Shown: positions 34,909 through 43,763 of the stretch, piece after piece
Layout of the letters: every line of letters starts with the position of its first letter
Numbering within the stretch: position 1 is the first letter of the stretch
Assembly: GCA_017619615.1 (NCBI GenBank)
Contig: JAFZRY010000010.1
Span: 97,787-161,786, forward strand
Direction of reading: 5' to 3'
Length of the DNA stretch: 64,000 nucleotides
From: Lachnospiraceae bacterium
Lineage (GTDB): Bacteria; Bacillota; Clostridia; Lachnospirales; Lachnospiraceae
Program-made: the position numbers and the translations under genes
The notes under the pieces: generated by a model
Database searches by the model: none
Told to the model about the DNA's origin: nothing
Seen by the model: only the letters and a program-made list of their open reading frames with translations

Positions 34909-36564
34909 ATGGTAACGATCACCTACGGGAAAAAGAAAAGCATCCAGGTACCGCTGGGGACCACGTATGAGGAGGCCGCACGGCTGGTGCAGCCGGAATT
35001 CGAACATAATATCGTGCTGGTGCAGACGGACAACAAACTGAAGGAACTGCACAAACAGATCAAAGGCAGCGAGACCGTGCGCTTCATCACGACCGCGGAG
35101 CGCGCCGGCATGCTGACCTATGAGCGCAGCGCCCTGATGCTGCTCGCCAAGGCCCTGCACATGGTGGGCGGGGACGCGCTGGACATGGTCTGGGTGGAAT
35201 TCTCCGTCATCAACGGCTACTATGTGGAACTGCGGGGCGATGTGGAGATCACGAAGGAATTCCTCTCGAAAGTCAAGGCCTGCATGAAGAAACTGGTGAA
35301 GCAGGACATCGTCATCGAAAAGAAAAAAGTCTCCACGGACGTGGCCCGGCTCTACTTCAGGGAACACGGGATGGGAAACCGCGACAAACTGTTCCGCTTC
35401 CGCCGCAATTCCAGCGTGAACGTCTACAGCATGGACGGCTACGTGGATTATTTCTACGGTTTTATGGCCCCCTCCGCCGGGTATATCCGCTGGTTCGACT
35501 TAAAACCGTATGAGAACGGCATGGCGCTGCTCCTGCCCACGCAGAACGAGCCGGAAAAGGTGCCGAAGTTCGTGCCTCAGAAAAAGGTGTTCGACGCGCT
35601 CAAGGCCTTTGCCAGCTGGAGCGAATCCATGGGCATCGGCACGGTCGGCGAGATCAACGAGAAGATCGCGCGCGGCGAGGCGCTGGACATGATCCTGACC
35701 GCGGAGGCGCGGCAGGAGGCGGACATCGCCCGTATCGCGGGCCAGATCGCGGAGCGGCCGGACATCAAATGCGTGATGATCGCCGGCCCGTCCTCCTCCG
35801 GCAAGACCAGCTTTTCGCACCGCCTGTCCGTGCAGCTGCGGGGCCTGGGGCTGAGGCCGCATCCCATCGAGGTGGACAACTACTTTGTGGACCGGAAGAA
35901 CACGCCGCGGGACGAAAACGGCGAGTATGACTTCGAATCCATCGAAGGCGTGGACATCGAAGGCTTCAACCGCGACATGGTGGACCTGCTGAACGGCAAG
36001 GTGGTGAAAATGCCCACCTATAACTTCAAGACCGGCCGCCGCGAGTACCGCGGGAACACGCTGAAACTGGGCCCGGAGGACATTCTGGTCATTGAGGGCA
36101 TCCACTGCCTGAACGACCGGCTGTCCGCGAAGATCCCGAAGAAGAACAAGTTCCGTATTTATATCAGTGCGCTGACGAATACGAACATCGACGAGCACAA
36201 CCGGATCCCGACCTCGGACGGCCGTCTGATCCGCCGTATGGTGCGCGACGCCCGGACCCGCGGCTATTCCGCGCAGGAGACCATCGCCCGCTGGGATTCC
36301 GTCCGCCGCGGCGAGCGCAAGAACATCATCCCGTTCCAGGAGAGCGCGGACGTCGTGTTCAATTCCTCGCTCGTGTACGAATTTTCGGTCATCAAGAACT
36401 ATGCGGAGCAGCTCCTTTTCGGCATCCCGGAGGACGCCCCGGAATACGTGGAGGCCAACCGCCTGCTCAAATTCCTGGATTACTTCCTCGCGATCGATTC
36501 CACGCTCGTGCCGCAGAATTCCCTGCTGCGCGAGTTCATCGGGGGCAGCGTGTTCAAGGTGTGA
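34909..36564 (+). CDS. Nucleoside kinase with N-terminal TGS domain (uridine kinase-like)
   Basis: A 551-residue protein. Residues 1-60 form a TGS domain, 60-270 resemble threonyl-tRNA synthetase editing-type sequence (with the YVDYFYGFMAPSAGYIRWFD region), and 275-551 a P-loop kinase with Walker A AGPSSSGKTSFSHRL and a uridine kinase/phosphoribulokinase fold, including VIEGIHCLND. Such fusions are common in Clostridia and are annotated as nucleoside kinases; the true substrate is not certain. The gene follows the dipeptidase by 16 bases and has an AGGAG site. Confidence 0.85.
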   Translation: MVTITYGKKKSIQVPLGTTYEEAARLVQPEFEHNIVLVQTDNKLKELHKQIKGSETVRFITTAERAGMLTYERSALMLLAKALHMVGGDALDMVWVEFSVINGYYVELRGDVEITKEFLSKVKACMKKLVKQDIVIEKKKVSTDVARLYFREHGMGNRDKLFRFRRNSSVNVYSMDGYVDYFYGFMAPSAGYIRWFDLKPYENGMALLLPTQNEPEKVPKFVPQKKVFDALKAFASWSESMGIGTVGEINEKIARGEALDMILTAEARQEADIARIAGQIAERPDIKCVMIAGPSSSGKTSFSHRLSVQLRGLGLRPHPIEVDNYFVDRKNTPRDENGEYDFESIEGVDIEGFNRDMVDLLNGKVVKMPTYNFKTGRREYRGNTLKLGPEDILVIEGIHCLNDRLSAKIPKKNKFRIYISALTNTNIDEHNRIPTSDGRLIRRMVRDARTRGYSAQETIARWDSVRRGERKNIIPFQESADVVFNSSLVYEFSVIKNYAEQLLFGIPEDAPEYVEANRLLKFLDYFLAIDSTLVPQNSLLREFIGGSVFKV

Positions 36565-36580
36565 CGCCGCTTGCGCAATC

Positions 36581-36622
36581 AAAAAGAAGCCGGATGGGTC
36601 AGTTCCCGTCCGGCTTCTTTTC
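36581..36622. terminator. Bidirectional terminator
   Basis: AAAGAAGCCGGATGGG pairs with CCCGTCCGGCTTCTTT; A and T runs flank the stem. It separates the TGS-kinase gene from the converging symporter gene. Confidence 0.88.
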
Positions 36623-36633
36623 TGTTGTGCCGC

Positions 36634-38109
36634 TTACTGCTGCGCGGCTTTTCTTTCTTCCAGTTCCCGGCAGATCCGGTCGTATTCCGGCTCATCCAGT
36701 TTGTAATGCTTCATGTACAGCACGTAGGTGGCGAACATGAAGAGGAAGGAGAGGACGACCATGATCAGCAGCAGGCCGATGCCCTGGCCGCTGTGGGCGC
36801 CGCCCAGGATCTCCTTGATCTGCGTGAGCTTGGCCGCTTCGGTGATCAGGCCCTGCTCCTTCTGCATCTCCAGGTCGGAGATCTGGTTGGTGATGCCGGT
36901 CACGTTGAGGATCAGGTAGCTGACCGTGGTGATCACGACGATCAGCGCGCTGCCCAGCTTCGTCACGAACGGCCGCACGGAGGCGATGATCGCGTCGTCG
37001 CGGGTGCCGGTCGTGTACTCGTTGTATTCCACCGTGTTCAGGATGGAGATCATCATGATCAGGTAGAAGCCGTACTGGCCCAGGTTGGCGATCATGTAGC
37101 CAACGGTGATGACCCAGAAGCCGATGGTGCCGGAAAGCGCCAGGCCCGCGACCAGCATGATCACGTAGCCGGCCATGGCGGCGATCAGCATCTTCTTCAT
37201 CATGTCCTTGCGCGGCATCTTGCGGGAGAGCGCGGGATAGATGACCATCAGCACGGCGGTCGCCATCATGCCGACCGTGGTGAAGAGGCCGTATAGGCCG
37301 CCCTCATAGCCGTACTTGAAGTAGATGAAGATCTGGCCCAGGCCGCCGATGATGATGCCGTTGCCGATCTGCTGCAGCAGGAAGATCGGGATGATCCAGC
37401 GCAGCTGGTCGTTGCCGGTGATGGTCCGGATGATCTTTTTGAAGCTGATCTTGGGCGCCGGCTCTTTTTCGTAGTCGCGGTTCTCGCGCACGCCGAAGAT
37501 CGTAAAGCACAGGAACAGCGGGGCCAGGATCGCGATGATGAGCGCAATCACGCCGTACGCGGTCACTGTGCTGCCGCCGATGGTCATGGCGCCGACCGTC
37601 AGCATGGGGATCAGCACGTTGGCGACTGTGCCGCCGAAGCCCGCGAACAGGTTCGTGCGCGACGTGAGCTTGTTGCGTTCGTCCGCGTCGGTGCTCAGGG
37701 ACGGGATCATGCCCCAGTAGGAGATATCATGCATCGTGTAGGTGATGCTGTACAGGAAGTAGATGACGCCGAAGAAAACGACGAACGGCCAGCCCTGCAG
37801 CTTGGTGTTGAACGCGGCGTAAATGACCAGTGAGGTGCTCAGGATGCCGATGACCAGCCAGGGCTTGAATTTGCCCCATTTGCTGCGCGTGCGGTCTATG
37901 ATGTTGCCCATCAGCGGGTCGTTCAGCGCGTCGAAGATCCGGGCGGCCACCATGATCGCGGCGATGGCGGAGAGCTGGCCGGCGGTCAGCTTCTTGGTGA
38001 GCAGGACAAAGGTGTAGAGGTAGTTGGTGAACATCTGGTACATCATGTCGCGGCCTACCGTGCCGAGCGGGAACATGATGCGGTTGCGTCTGACGGTTTT
38101 CTGATCCAT
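36634..38109 (-). CDS. GPH family sugar:cation symporter (MelB type)
   Basis: A 491-residue carrier of the glycoside-pentoside-hexuronide group, with about twelve membrane segments. The DALNDPLMGNIIDRTRSKWG block near residue 60 is the family's cation-site signature, and YTMHDISYWGMIPSLS follows. It probably imports a sugar or glycoside with Na+ or H+; the substrate is unknown. The ATG at 38109 follows CAGGAGA. It is 19 bases after the oligoendopeptidase gene and may share its transcript. Confidence 0.88.
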   Translation of the reverse strand: MDQKTVRRNRIMFPLGTVGRDMMYQMFTNYLYTFVLLTKKLTAGQLSAIAAIMVAARIFDALNDPLMGNIIDRTRSKWGKFKPWLVIGILSTSLVIYAAFNTKLQGWPFVVFFGVIYFLYSITYTMHDISYWGMIPSLSTDADERNKLTSRTNLFAGFGGTVANVLIPMLTVGAMTIGGSTVTAYGVIALIIAILAPLFLCFTIFGVRENRDYEKEPAPKISFKKIIRTITGNDQLRWIIPIFLLQQIGNGIIIGGLGQIFIYFKYGYEGGLYGLFTTVGMMATAVLMVIYPALSRKMPRKDMMKKMLIAAMAGYVIMLVAGLALSGTIGFWVITVGYMIANLGQYGFYLIMMISILNTVEYNEYTTGTRDDAIIASVRPFVTKLGSALIVVITTVSYLILNVTGITNQISDLEMQKEQGLITEAAKLTQIKEILGGAHSGQGIGLLLIMVVLSFLFMFATYVLYMKHYKLDEPEYDRICRELEERKAAQQ

Positions 38110-38128
38110 GGTTTTCTCCTGTATTTTC

Positions 38129-39919
38129 TTATACCAGCGATTCGATCTCGTCCAGCAGTTCTCCGAAATACGCGAGCGCGTCATTTACGGGCTGCGGCGT
38201 GCTCATGTCCACGCCGGCGATCTTCAGCAGGCTGATCGGATCCCGGCTGCCGCCGCCGGACAGGAACTTCTTGTAATCCGCGACGGCCGGCGCGCCTTCC
38301 TTCAGGATGCGGCGGGCGATGGCCACGGCGGCCGAGAAGCCGGTGGAATACTGGAAGACGTAGTAATTGTAGAAGAAGTGCGGGATGCGGGCCCACTCCA
38401 TCGCGATGCCTTCGTCGGAGATCATGTCCGGGCCGAAGTACAGCTCGTTCAGGGCTTTGTATTTCGCGCACAGGGCGTCCGCGGTCAGGGTCTCGCCGCG
38501 CTCCGCCATCTGTCCCATCATCAGCTCGAATTCCGCGAACATAGTCTGGCGGTAGACGCTGCCCTTGAACTGGTCCAGGAAGTGGTTGATCAGGGCGGCT
38601 TTTTCCTTCTTGTCAGACGTATGCTCCAGCAGGTAGTGCATCAGCAGCACTTCGTTGCAGGTGGAGGCGACTTCGGCCACGAAGATCACGTAATCCGCCT
38701 GGGAGACGGGCTGATTCTCCTTGCTGTACCAGCTGTGCATGGAGTGGCCGAGTTCGTGCACGAGGGTGAACTGGCTGTCCAGGTTGTCGTGGTGGTTCAG
38801 CAGGATGTAGGGATGGGGCCGGGCGCCGCCGGAAGAGTAGGCGCCGCCGCGCTTGCCTTCGTTTTCGTAGATGTCGATCCAGCGTTCATTGAAGGCGCGG
38901 TTCAGCAGGGCCACGTAGTCGTCGCCCAGGACCTGCATCGCGGTGAGGACGGTCTGCCTGGCTTCCTCGAACGGGATCTTCCGGTCGCTGCCGGCGATGA
39001 TGGGACGGTACACGTCGTACATGTGCAGCTCATCCACGCCCAGCAGGCGCTTGCGCAGCGCGACGTAGCGGTACATCTTGTCCAGGTTGCCGTGCACGGC
39101 TTCGATCAGGTTGTGATAGACCTCGACCGGTACTTCGGTGTGGTCCAGCGACGCTTCCAGCGTGCTGCCGTAATGCCGCGCGTTCGCGTTGAAGAGCAGG
39201 GACTTGAACTGGCCCTCCAGCGTGGCGGCGACGGTGTTTTTGAATTCGCCCAGGCGGGTGTAGAACTTTTCGAACGCGTCCTTCCGCAGTTCCCGGTCCT
39301 CGCTTTCCAGCAGCGGGACCAGCGTGCCGCCGGTCAGCGTGTGGGCTTCGCCTTTGCTGTCCACCGCGTCCGGGTATTTCATTTCCGTGTTGCGGAGCGT
39401 GGAGCCGATGCGGTCCGGGGCGGCGCTGATCTCGCGGGAGGCGGCCAGCAGGGCTTCCTCGGCGGGACTTAAGATGTGCGCGGCGCGGCGGCGGATCTGG
39501 TAGATGCTGCGCTTATATTCGTCCAGCGCGGGCTCTTCCGCGTAAAAGCGGTCCAGCGTTTCCTGCGGGATCGCCATGATCTCCGGCGACTGGAACGCGG
39601 CGGCGCGGGACAGGCCGATCAGGGCGCTGCGGGCCTTGCCGACCATGCTCTGGTAATGGCTGTTCGACAGGTCCACGTCACTGTTCAAGCTGGCGTAACT
39701 GTATACTTTGCCGGCCAGGAGCTCGATCTCATCGCCCAGCCGGAAGAAGGCGAGCAGTTTTTCGGCGCTGTCGCCCAGATGACCCCGGAAAGCGGCCAGC
39801 TGCTCGGCATAGGCAGGGATCTTCGCCAGCGCCTCCTCCCAGGCGGCCTCCGATTCAAAAACGGCACTCACGTCCCAGGTGAATTCCACCGGGACTTCGG
39901 AACGTTTGGGAATAGACAT
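38129..39919 (-). CDS. pepF: Oligoendopeptidase F (M3 family)
   Basis: A 596-residue cytosolic zinc oligopeptidase that degrades peptides of about 7 to 20 residues. The zinc site is in LVHELGHSMHSW (HExxH), with the third ligand in VAEVASTCNEVLLMHYLL. The N-terminal oligopeptidase F domain and the closing SGGSRDPISLLKIAGVDM are typical. The ATG at 39919 follows CGGAGG; the longer frame upstream is not conserved. With the PepV-like enzyme it points to an amino-acid-using lifestyle. Confidence 0.92.
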   Translation of the reverse strand: MSIPKRSEVPVEFTWDVSAVFESEAAWEEALAKIPAYAEQLAAFRGHLGDSAEKLLAFFRLGDEIELLAGKVYSYASLNSDVDLSNSHYQSMVGKARSALIGLSRAAAFQSPEIMAIPQETLDRFYAEEPALDEYKRSIYQIRRRAAHILSPAEEALLAASREISAAPDRIGSTLRNTEMKYPDAVDSKGEAHTLTGGTLVPLLESEDRELRKDAFEKFYTRLGEFKNTVAATLEGQFKSLLFNANARHYGSTLEASLDHTEVPVEVYHNLIEAVHGNLDKMYRYVALRKRLLGVDELHMYDVYRPIIAGSDRKIPFEEARQTVLTAMQVLGDDYVALLNRAFNERWIDIYENEGKRGGAYSSGGARPHPYILLNHHDNLDSQFTLVHELGHSMHSWYSKENQPVSQADYVIFVAEVASTCNEVLLMHYLLEHTSDKKEKAALINHFLDQFKGSVYRQTMFAEFELMMGQMAERGETLTADALCAKYKALNELYFGPDMISDEGIAMEWARIPHFFYNYYVFQYSTGFSAAVAIARRILKEGAPAVADYKKFLSGGGSRDPISLLKIAGVDMSTPQPVNDALAYFGELLDEIESLV

Positions 39920-40106
39920 AGAATACCTCCGATCTTGCGGGTCAGGCCCGACTTTGTCTATTATAACAGATTCCGGCGGATTTGCAGTAGTTTTTTCAAA
40001 AAGATAGGAAAAGAAAAAAGCGGCCCGCCCGCGCGGCGCGGAGACTTGAAAAAAGCGCGGAATAATGGTACATTTGACCGAGACCCGGATAAAAAGGAGG
40101 ATCGTC

Positions 40107-40649
40107 ATGCCTGTCCGAGCGGAATTTAAACTGAACCTGAGAGATTACCGGACGGCGGCCTACTACGGAATGGCGCAGCGCAACCGGACCGGTCTGCGCC
40201 TGATGCTGGTGGTGCTCGGCGCGTTTATCATTTACGTGATCACTACCATGATCCTGAACGTACAGCTGATCCCTGTCGCCTTTTTTGTCGTCGGCGGCTA
40301 CGCGGTCTGGGTGATCATCCTGTGCGCGGGCACGGAGACGAGGATCCGCCGCTACATCAAGGATCCGGAAACGCTGCTGGGCAAGGATACGGTCATCACG
40401 ATCGACCGCACCCACGTGGAAGTGGAGATCCCGGAAAAGGATATCCACTGCAAAGTGCCCGTCAAAGACCTGGCATTCGTGTTTGAACTGACCGATCTGT
40501 ATATGCTGTATATCAACGGTCAGGAGACGTATCTCCTGCCCAAGCGCGCCGTAACGGAAGCAGAGATCCTGCAGCTGCGGCAGTTTTTCCAGAAGATGCT
40601 TTCGGCCAAGTTTTTCTCCCGCTTCCTCAAAAGCAAAAAGAAGCGCTGA
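40107..40649 (+). CDS. YcxB-like membrane protein
   Basis: A 180-residue protein with two membrane segments (about residues 30-72) followed by a soluble domain. The C-terminal pattern CKVPVKDLAFVFELTDLYML and QETYLLPKR resembles the YcxB-like C-terminal domain, a PH-like fold found in many Firmicute membrane proteins of unknown role. The ATG at 40107 has an AAGGAGG site. It is a single gene just before the RNase P RNA. Confidence 0.75.
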   Translation: MPVRAEFKLNLRDYRTAAYYGMAQRNRTGLRLMLVVLGAFIIYVITTMILNVQLIPVAFFVVGGYAVWVIILCAGTETRIRRYIKDPETLLGKDTVITIDRTHVEVEIPEKDIHCKVPVKDLAFVFELTDLYMLYINGQETYLLPKRAVTEAEILQLRQFFQKMLSAKFFSRFLKSKKKR

Positions 40650-40666
40650 CAGGGCGGCTCCGGCTC

Positions 40667-40695
40667 TTGCCTTTTCAGCGGAACCGTGCTATCTT
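40667..40695 (+). promoter_or_regulatory. Promoter of RNase P RNA
   Basis: TTGCCT (40667-40672), 17-base spacer, TATCTT (40690-40695). The RNA 5' end begins 8 to 9 bases later. Confidence 0.65.
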
Positions 40696-40703
40696 GTCTT
40701 TCG

Positions 40704-41045
40704 CGGAGAAGGGTGAATGATCGCGGGTCCTAACGGGACACGAGGAAAGTCCGGGCTTCACAGGGCAGGATGCCGGATAACGTCCGGCGGAGGCGACTCC
40801 CGGGAAAGTGCAACAGAAAGATACCGCCGGAGCAATCCGGTAAGGGTGAAAAGGCGGTGCAAGAGACCACCGGCCGGCCGGTAACGGGCGGCGCTCTGCA
40901 AACCCCATCCGAAGCAAGCACAAACAGAAGGCATAAGGCGGCCCGTCTGCTTTCGGGTAGTGCGCTAGAGCCTGCCGGCAACGGCAGGTCCAGACAGATG
41001 ATCATTCACGACAGAACCCGGCTTACAGCCCTTCTCCGTTTTTTT
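40704..41045 (+). ncRNA. rnpB: RNase P RNA (bacterial class A)
   Basis: The catalytic RNA that trims the 5' leaders of tRNA precursors. The universally conserved core is present: GAGGAAAGTCCGGGC near 40742 and ACAGAACCCGGCTTACAG near 41011. The ends pair as helix P1, CGGAGAAGGG (40704-40713) with CCCTTCTCCG (41029-41038), and the adjacent TGAATGATC pairs with GATCATTCA. The length of about 335 bases and the layout suit the ancestral A type seen in Clostridia. A run of seven T follows P1 and serves as its terminator. Confidence 0.95.
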
Positions 41046-41102
41046 ATTTGACTGTACAGGGGCCGTTGTGCAGACGGCCCGATATAAGAGGATTTTCATA
41101 TC

Positions 41103-41375
41103 ATGGGACGACGCGTCCAGCAGCTGGACACCCTGGAAAACATCATCTACGTCCTGGTCTGCCTTCTGATGACGGCAGCCGCCCTGCTGTGCCTGATCAA
41201 AGGCACGCTGCATTACGTCTGGCTGATCGCGGGCGGCGCCGGCGTCTACTTCCTGACGGGCGCCGTATCCGAATTCGTCCGCGCCGAAAAAGGCTTCTGG
41301 AAGCGCGGGCTCTGGAAGACCGCGCTGACCCTGCTGCTGGCCCTGTTCACCTGGGTCGCGAAGGTCTGTCTGTGA
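41103..41375 (+). CDS. Small membrane protein of unknown function
   Basis: A 90-residue protein with two to three hydrophobic segments (about residues 14-32, 38-55, 71-87) and a charged segment between. I do not recognise a family. A GAGGA site lies about 10 bases before the ATG. It sits alone between the RNase P RNA and the rpsF operon and may be read through from the rnpB promoter. Confidence 0.55.
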   Translation: MGRRVQQLDTLENIIYVLVCLLMTAAALLCLIKGTLHYVWLIAGGAGVYFLTGAVSEFVRAEKGFWKRGLWKTALTLLLALFTWVAKVCL

Positions 41376-41432
41376 ACCGTTTTTTTCTTTGCCCCGCCCC
41401 GTAAATTTTGTTGGGAAAACTGAAAAAACCGC

Positions 41433-41461
41433 TTGCATTTCCGCTATTTCAGTGGTAATAT
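41433..41461 (+). promoter_or_regulatory. Promoter of the rpsF-ssb-rpsR operon
   Basis: TTGCAT (41433-41438), 17-base spacer, TAATAT (41456-41461), about 73 bases before rpsF. Confidence 0.65.
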
Positions 41462-41484
41462 ACTTGCCTGTGACATATCACGAT

Positions 41485-41512
41485 CCTTGCTTTCCCGTAC
41501 CGGGAAGGCCAA
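41485..41512 (+). promoter_or_regulatory. Leader hairpin of rpsF, candidate S6:S18 binding element
   Basis: A short stem CTTTCCCG/CGGGAAGG (41490-41508) with a TAC loop in the rpsF 5' leader. Many bacteria carry an S6:S18-binding structure at this point, by which the two proteins repress their own operon. The match is by position and a CCG-containing stem only. Confidence 0.4.
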
Positions 41513-41533
41513 TAGTCCAAGAGGAGGTTAAGC

Positions 41534-41821
41534 ATGAACAAGTACGAATTAGCCGTTGTTCTGAGCAGTGCCATCACCGACGAGGAAAGAGCTTCCGCCC
41601 TGGAAAGAGTGCAGGAGTTCATCACCCGTGACGGCGGCACGATCACCAATGTGGACGACTGGGGGAAGAAGAAGCTCGCTTATGAGATCCAGAAGATGAC
41701 CGAGGGCTTCTACACCTTCATTCGTTTCGAATCAGAACCGTCTGTGCCTGCCCGGGTGGAAGAAAACGTCCGCCTGATGGAGCAGGTGATCCGTTTCCTG
41801 TGCATCAGCATAGAAGAGTAA
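41534..41821 (+). CDS. rpsF: Small ribosomal subunit protein bS6
   Basis: A 95-residue protein of the 30S platform that pairs with S18. It opens MNKYELAVVLSSAI, and has the typical DDWGKKKLAYEIQKMTEGFY and a C-terminal VIRFLCISIEE. The start follows AGAGGAGG. It heads the conserved rpsF-ssb-rpsR order. Confidence 0.97.
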   Translation: MNKYELAVVLSSAITDEERASALERVQEFITRDGGTITNVDDWGKKKLAYEIQKMTEGFYTFIRFESEPSVPARVEENVRLMEQVIRFLCISIEE

Positions 41822-41832
41822 GAGAGGAACGC

Positions 41833-42276
41833 ATGAACAAGGTTATTTTAATGGGACGTCTGACCCGGGATCCGGAAGTCCGGTATTCCACCGGGGAGAA
41901 TTCCCTGGCGATCGCCCGTTTCAGCATCGCGGTGGACCGTCGTTTCCGCCGCGGCCAGGACGGCGCGGAAGCTGATTTCTTCAACTGCACCGCTTTCGGC
42001 AAGCAGGGAGAATTTGTTGAGAAGTACTTAAAGAAGGGCACCAAAGTGCTGCTTTCCGGCCGGATCCAGAACGATAATTACACCAATCGCGACGGCCAGA
42101 AGGTCAGTTCGGTGCAGATCATTGCGGAAGAGATCGAATTTGCGGAAAGCAAGAACTCGTCCGGCCGCAATGAAGGGAACTCCGAGTTCCAGGGAAGACC
42201 TTCCGCCCCGGTCAGCGAGGGATTCATGAACCTGCCTGACAGCGGTGACGACGAAGGCATCCCGTTCACTTTCTAA
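41833..42276 (+). CDS. ssb: Single-stranded DNA-binding protein
   Basis: A 147-residue SSB that coats single-stranded DNA during replication and repair. The OB fold spans residues 1-107 (MNKVILMGRLTRDPEVRYS, DFFNCTAFGKQGEFVEKYLK, GRIQNDNYTNRDGQKV). A short disordered linker leads to the acidic tail DSGDDEGIPFTF, the docking site for partner proteins. It sits 11 bases after rpsF with a GAGAGGA site. Confidence 0.96.
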   Translation: MNKVILMGRLTRDPEVRYSTGENSLAIARFSIAVDRRFRRGQDGAEADFFNCTAFGKQGEFVEKYLKKGTKVLLSGRIQNDNYTNRDGQKVSSVQIIAEEIEFAESKNSSGRNEGNSEFQGRPSAPVSEGFMNLPDSGDDEGIPFTF

Positions 42277-42294
42277 AATCAGGAGGGTATTACC

Positions 42295-42555
42295 ATGGCA
42301 TTTGCTAAGAACGATAAAGGCGCTGCGCCCAGAAAGCACAACATGATGCGCCGCAAGAAAAAAGTCTGCGCCTTCTGCGGAGCCGAGGGCGAAGTGGATT
42401 ACAAGGACGTCAACCGTCTGTCCAAGTACATCTCCGAGCGCGGTAAGATCCTGCCCCGCCGGGTGACCGGTACCTGCGCGAAGCACCAGCGCATGGTCAC
42501 CACCGCGATCAAGCGCGCCAGAAACCTGGCCCTGCTGCCTTACACGGTGGACTGA
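42295..42555 (+). CDS. rpsR: Small ribosomal subunit protein bS18
   Basis: An 86-residue protein of the 30S subunit, partner of S6. [11 protein letters not shown] carries the CxxC pair of the zinc-binding form of S18, and [20 protein letters not shown] and [20 protein letters not shown] are standard. As the operon also depends on zinc supply elsewhere, note that a zinc-free S18 copy is not seen in this window. A terminator follows. Confidence 0.97.
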   Translation: MAFAKNDKGAAPRKHNMMRRKKKVCAFCGAEGEVDYKDVNRLSKYISERGKILPRRVTGTCAKHQRMVTTAIKRARNLALLPYTVD

Positions 42556-42571
42556 GATTCCGGAAAAGCGA

Positions 42572-42598
42572 AGGGCGCCCGCAGGGGCGCCCTTTTTC
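42572..42598 (+). terminator. Terminator of the rpsF operon
   Basis: AGGGCGCCC (42572-42580) and GGGCGCCCT (42585-42593), then TTTTT. Confidence 0.88.
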
Positions 42599-42623
42599 GT
42601 GCTTATAAAGTGACCGGCCGGCT

Positions 42624-43640
42624 TTATTCCGGCACATGGACCGGCAGAACGAACTGATAGCCCTGCTGCTGCGCGTATTCGATGAAGTCGGCCGTCGCCT
42701 TCACCGTGCTTTCGGTGATGCGCAGCTGGATGATGCAGCCGGGGCTCAGGGCCTCCTTCAGTTTCGGCAGCACCATGTAGACCGGAGCCTCGTTCTCCGC
42801 ATCCGACAGCAGGCAGGAATAACTCAGGAACCGGAACCCCGTCAGGTCACAGAGATAGACGTCGCGCTCGCAGACCGCCGCGTAAGGCGCGCTGAAAACG
42901 GACACCGGGTAGTGGTAGCGCAGCAGGTTGTCCAGCTCGGCCTGATACAGTACCAGCTCGTTCAGGAAACGGCGGTTGGTAGCCAGCGAGGTATGGGTGA
43001 ACGTGTATCCGTGGGCGCTGACCAGATGGCCCTCGCGCACGATGCGGCGCACGGTCTCGGCGGCGTCGGCGGGGCTGCTGTTCAGATAATTTCGCAGCGT
43101 GATCAGGAAGGTGGCCGGGACCTGCTTTTCCTGCAGGATGTCCAGCAGCTGTCCGGTGAGGCCGTTTTCTCCGACCAGGACGAAACTGAGCGCGACGGTC
43201 TTATCGCCGCCGGCGCGGCTGATCCCGCCGTGGGTGTAGAGATAGCTCAGGCTCGCGTCCCCGCGGCTCACGTCCTCCGGCACGGGCAGATAGGGACTGT
43301 AATCGAAGCCGGGGAGTTCGGCGTCCAGGTCCGTAACGCTGCCGGGATCGGTCTGCCAGACGGGCGGGCCGGCCGGTTCGGTCGGCGCGGGCGTCTCCGT
43401 GGCGGGCGGGTCGGTCGGCGCGTCGGTCGCCGGTTCGGTCGTCGGCGCGTCGGTGTCCGGGACCATCACTTCCGAGGTTCCGTCCGGGAAAATGCCGGCG
43501 GGCAGCGTGGCGGCGTCCGAGGGTTCCGCTTTTTTGGCGGAGGAGCAGGCGCAGAGCAGCCAGAGAAGGGAGAGCAGCGCGAAACAGAGGGCAAGCCTCC
43601 TGCCCGCGCGGATAAAGCCTGGATGGCGGGAACCGTTCAT
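42624..43640 (-). CDS. Polysaccharide deacetylase-like lipoprotein with altered catalytic motif
   Basis: A 338-residue predicted lipoprotein: signal peptide with lipobox LLCAC near residue 32, a Thr/Pro/Ala-rich linker (about residues 50-95), then a NodB-like fold (130-338). Where active enzymes have TFDDGP, this protein reads SFVLVGE, so the catalytic and metal-binding Asp are missing. The second motif, VSAHGYTFTHTSL, keeps histidines. It therefore looks like a non-enzymatic or changed relative, perhaps a carbohydrate-binding surface protein. It is a lone minus-strand gene ending next to the rpsR terminator. Confidence 0.7.
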   Translation of the reverse strand: MNGSRHPGFIRAGRRLALCFALLSLLWLLCACSSAKKAEPSDAATLPAGIFPDGTSEVMVPDTDAPTTEPATDAPTDPPATETPAPTEPAGPPVWQTDPGSVTDLDAELPGFDYSPYLPVPEDVSRGDASLSYLYTHGGISRAGGDKTVALSFVLVGENGLTGQLLDILQEKQVPATFLITLRNYLNSSPADAAETVRRIVREGHLVSAHGYTFTHTSLATNRRFLNELVLYQAELDNLLRYHYPVSVFSAPYAAVCERDVYLCDLTGFRFLSYSCLLSDAENEAPVYMVLPKLKEALSPGCIIQLRITESTVKATADFIEYAQQQGYQFVLPVHVPE

Positions 43641-43708
43641 TCTGTTTCCCCTTTTCGTTTTCTGATGAAATAATTATAAACCGTGCGCGGGGCCGCTTCA
43701 AGTATTTC

Positions 43709-43737
43709 TTGTTTTTTGAGGTGATCTTTGCTATAGT
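43709..43737 (+). promoter_or_regulatory. Promoter of the DUF6145-dus operon
   Basis: TTGTTT (43709-43714), 17-base spacer, TATAGT (43732-43737), 26 bases before the ATG. Confidence 0.55.
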
Positions 43738-43763
43738 TTGCCTGTTATCGGGAGGAAAACGCC

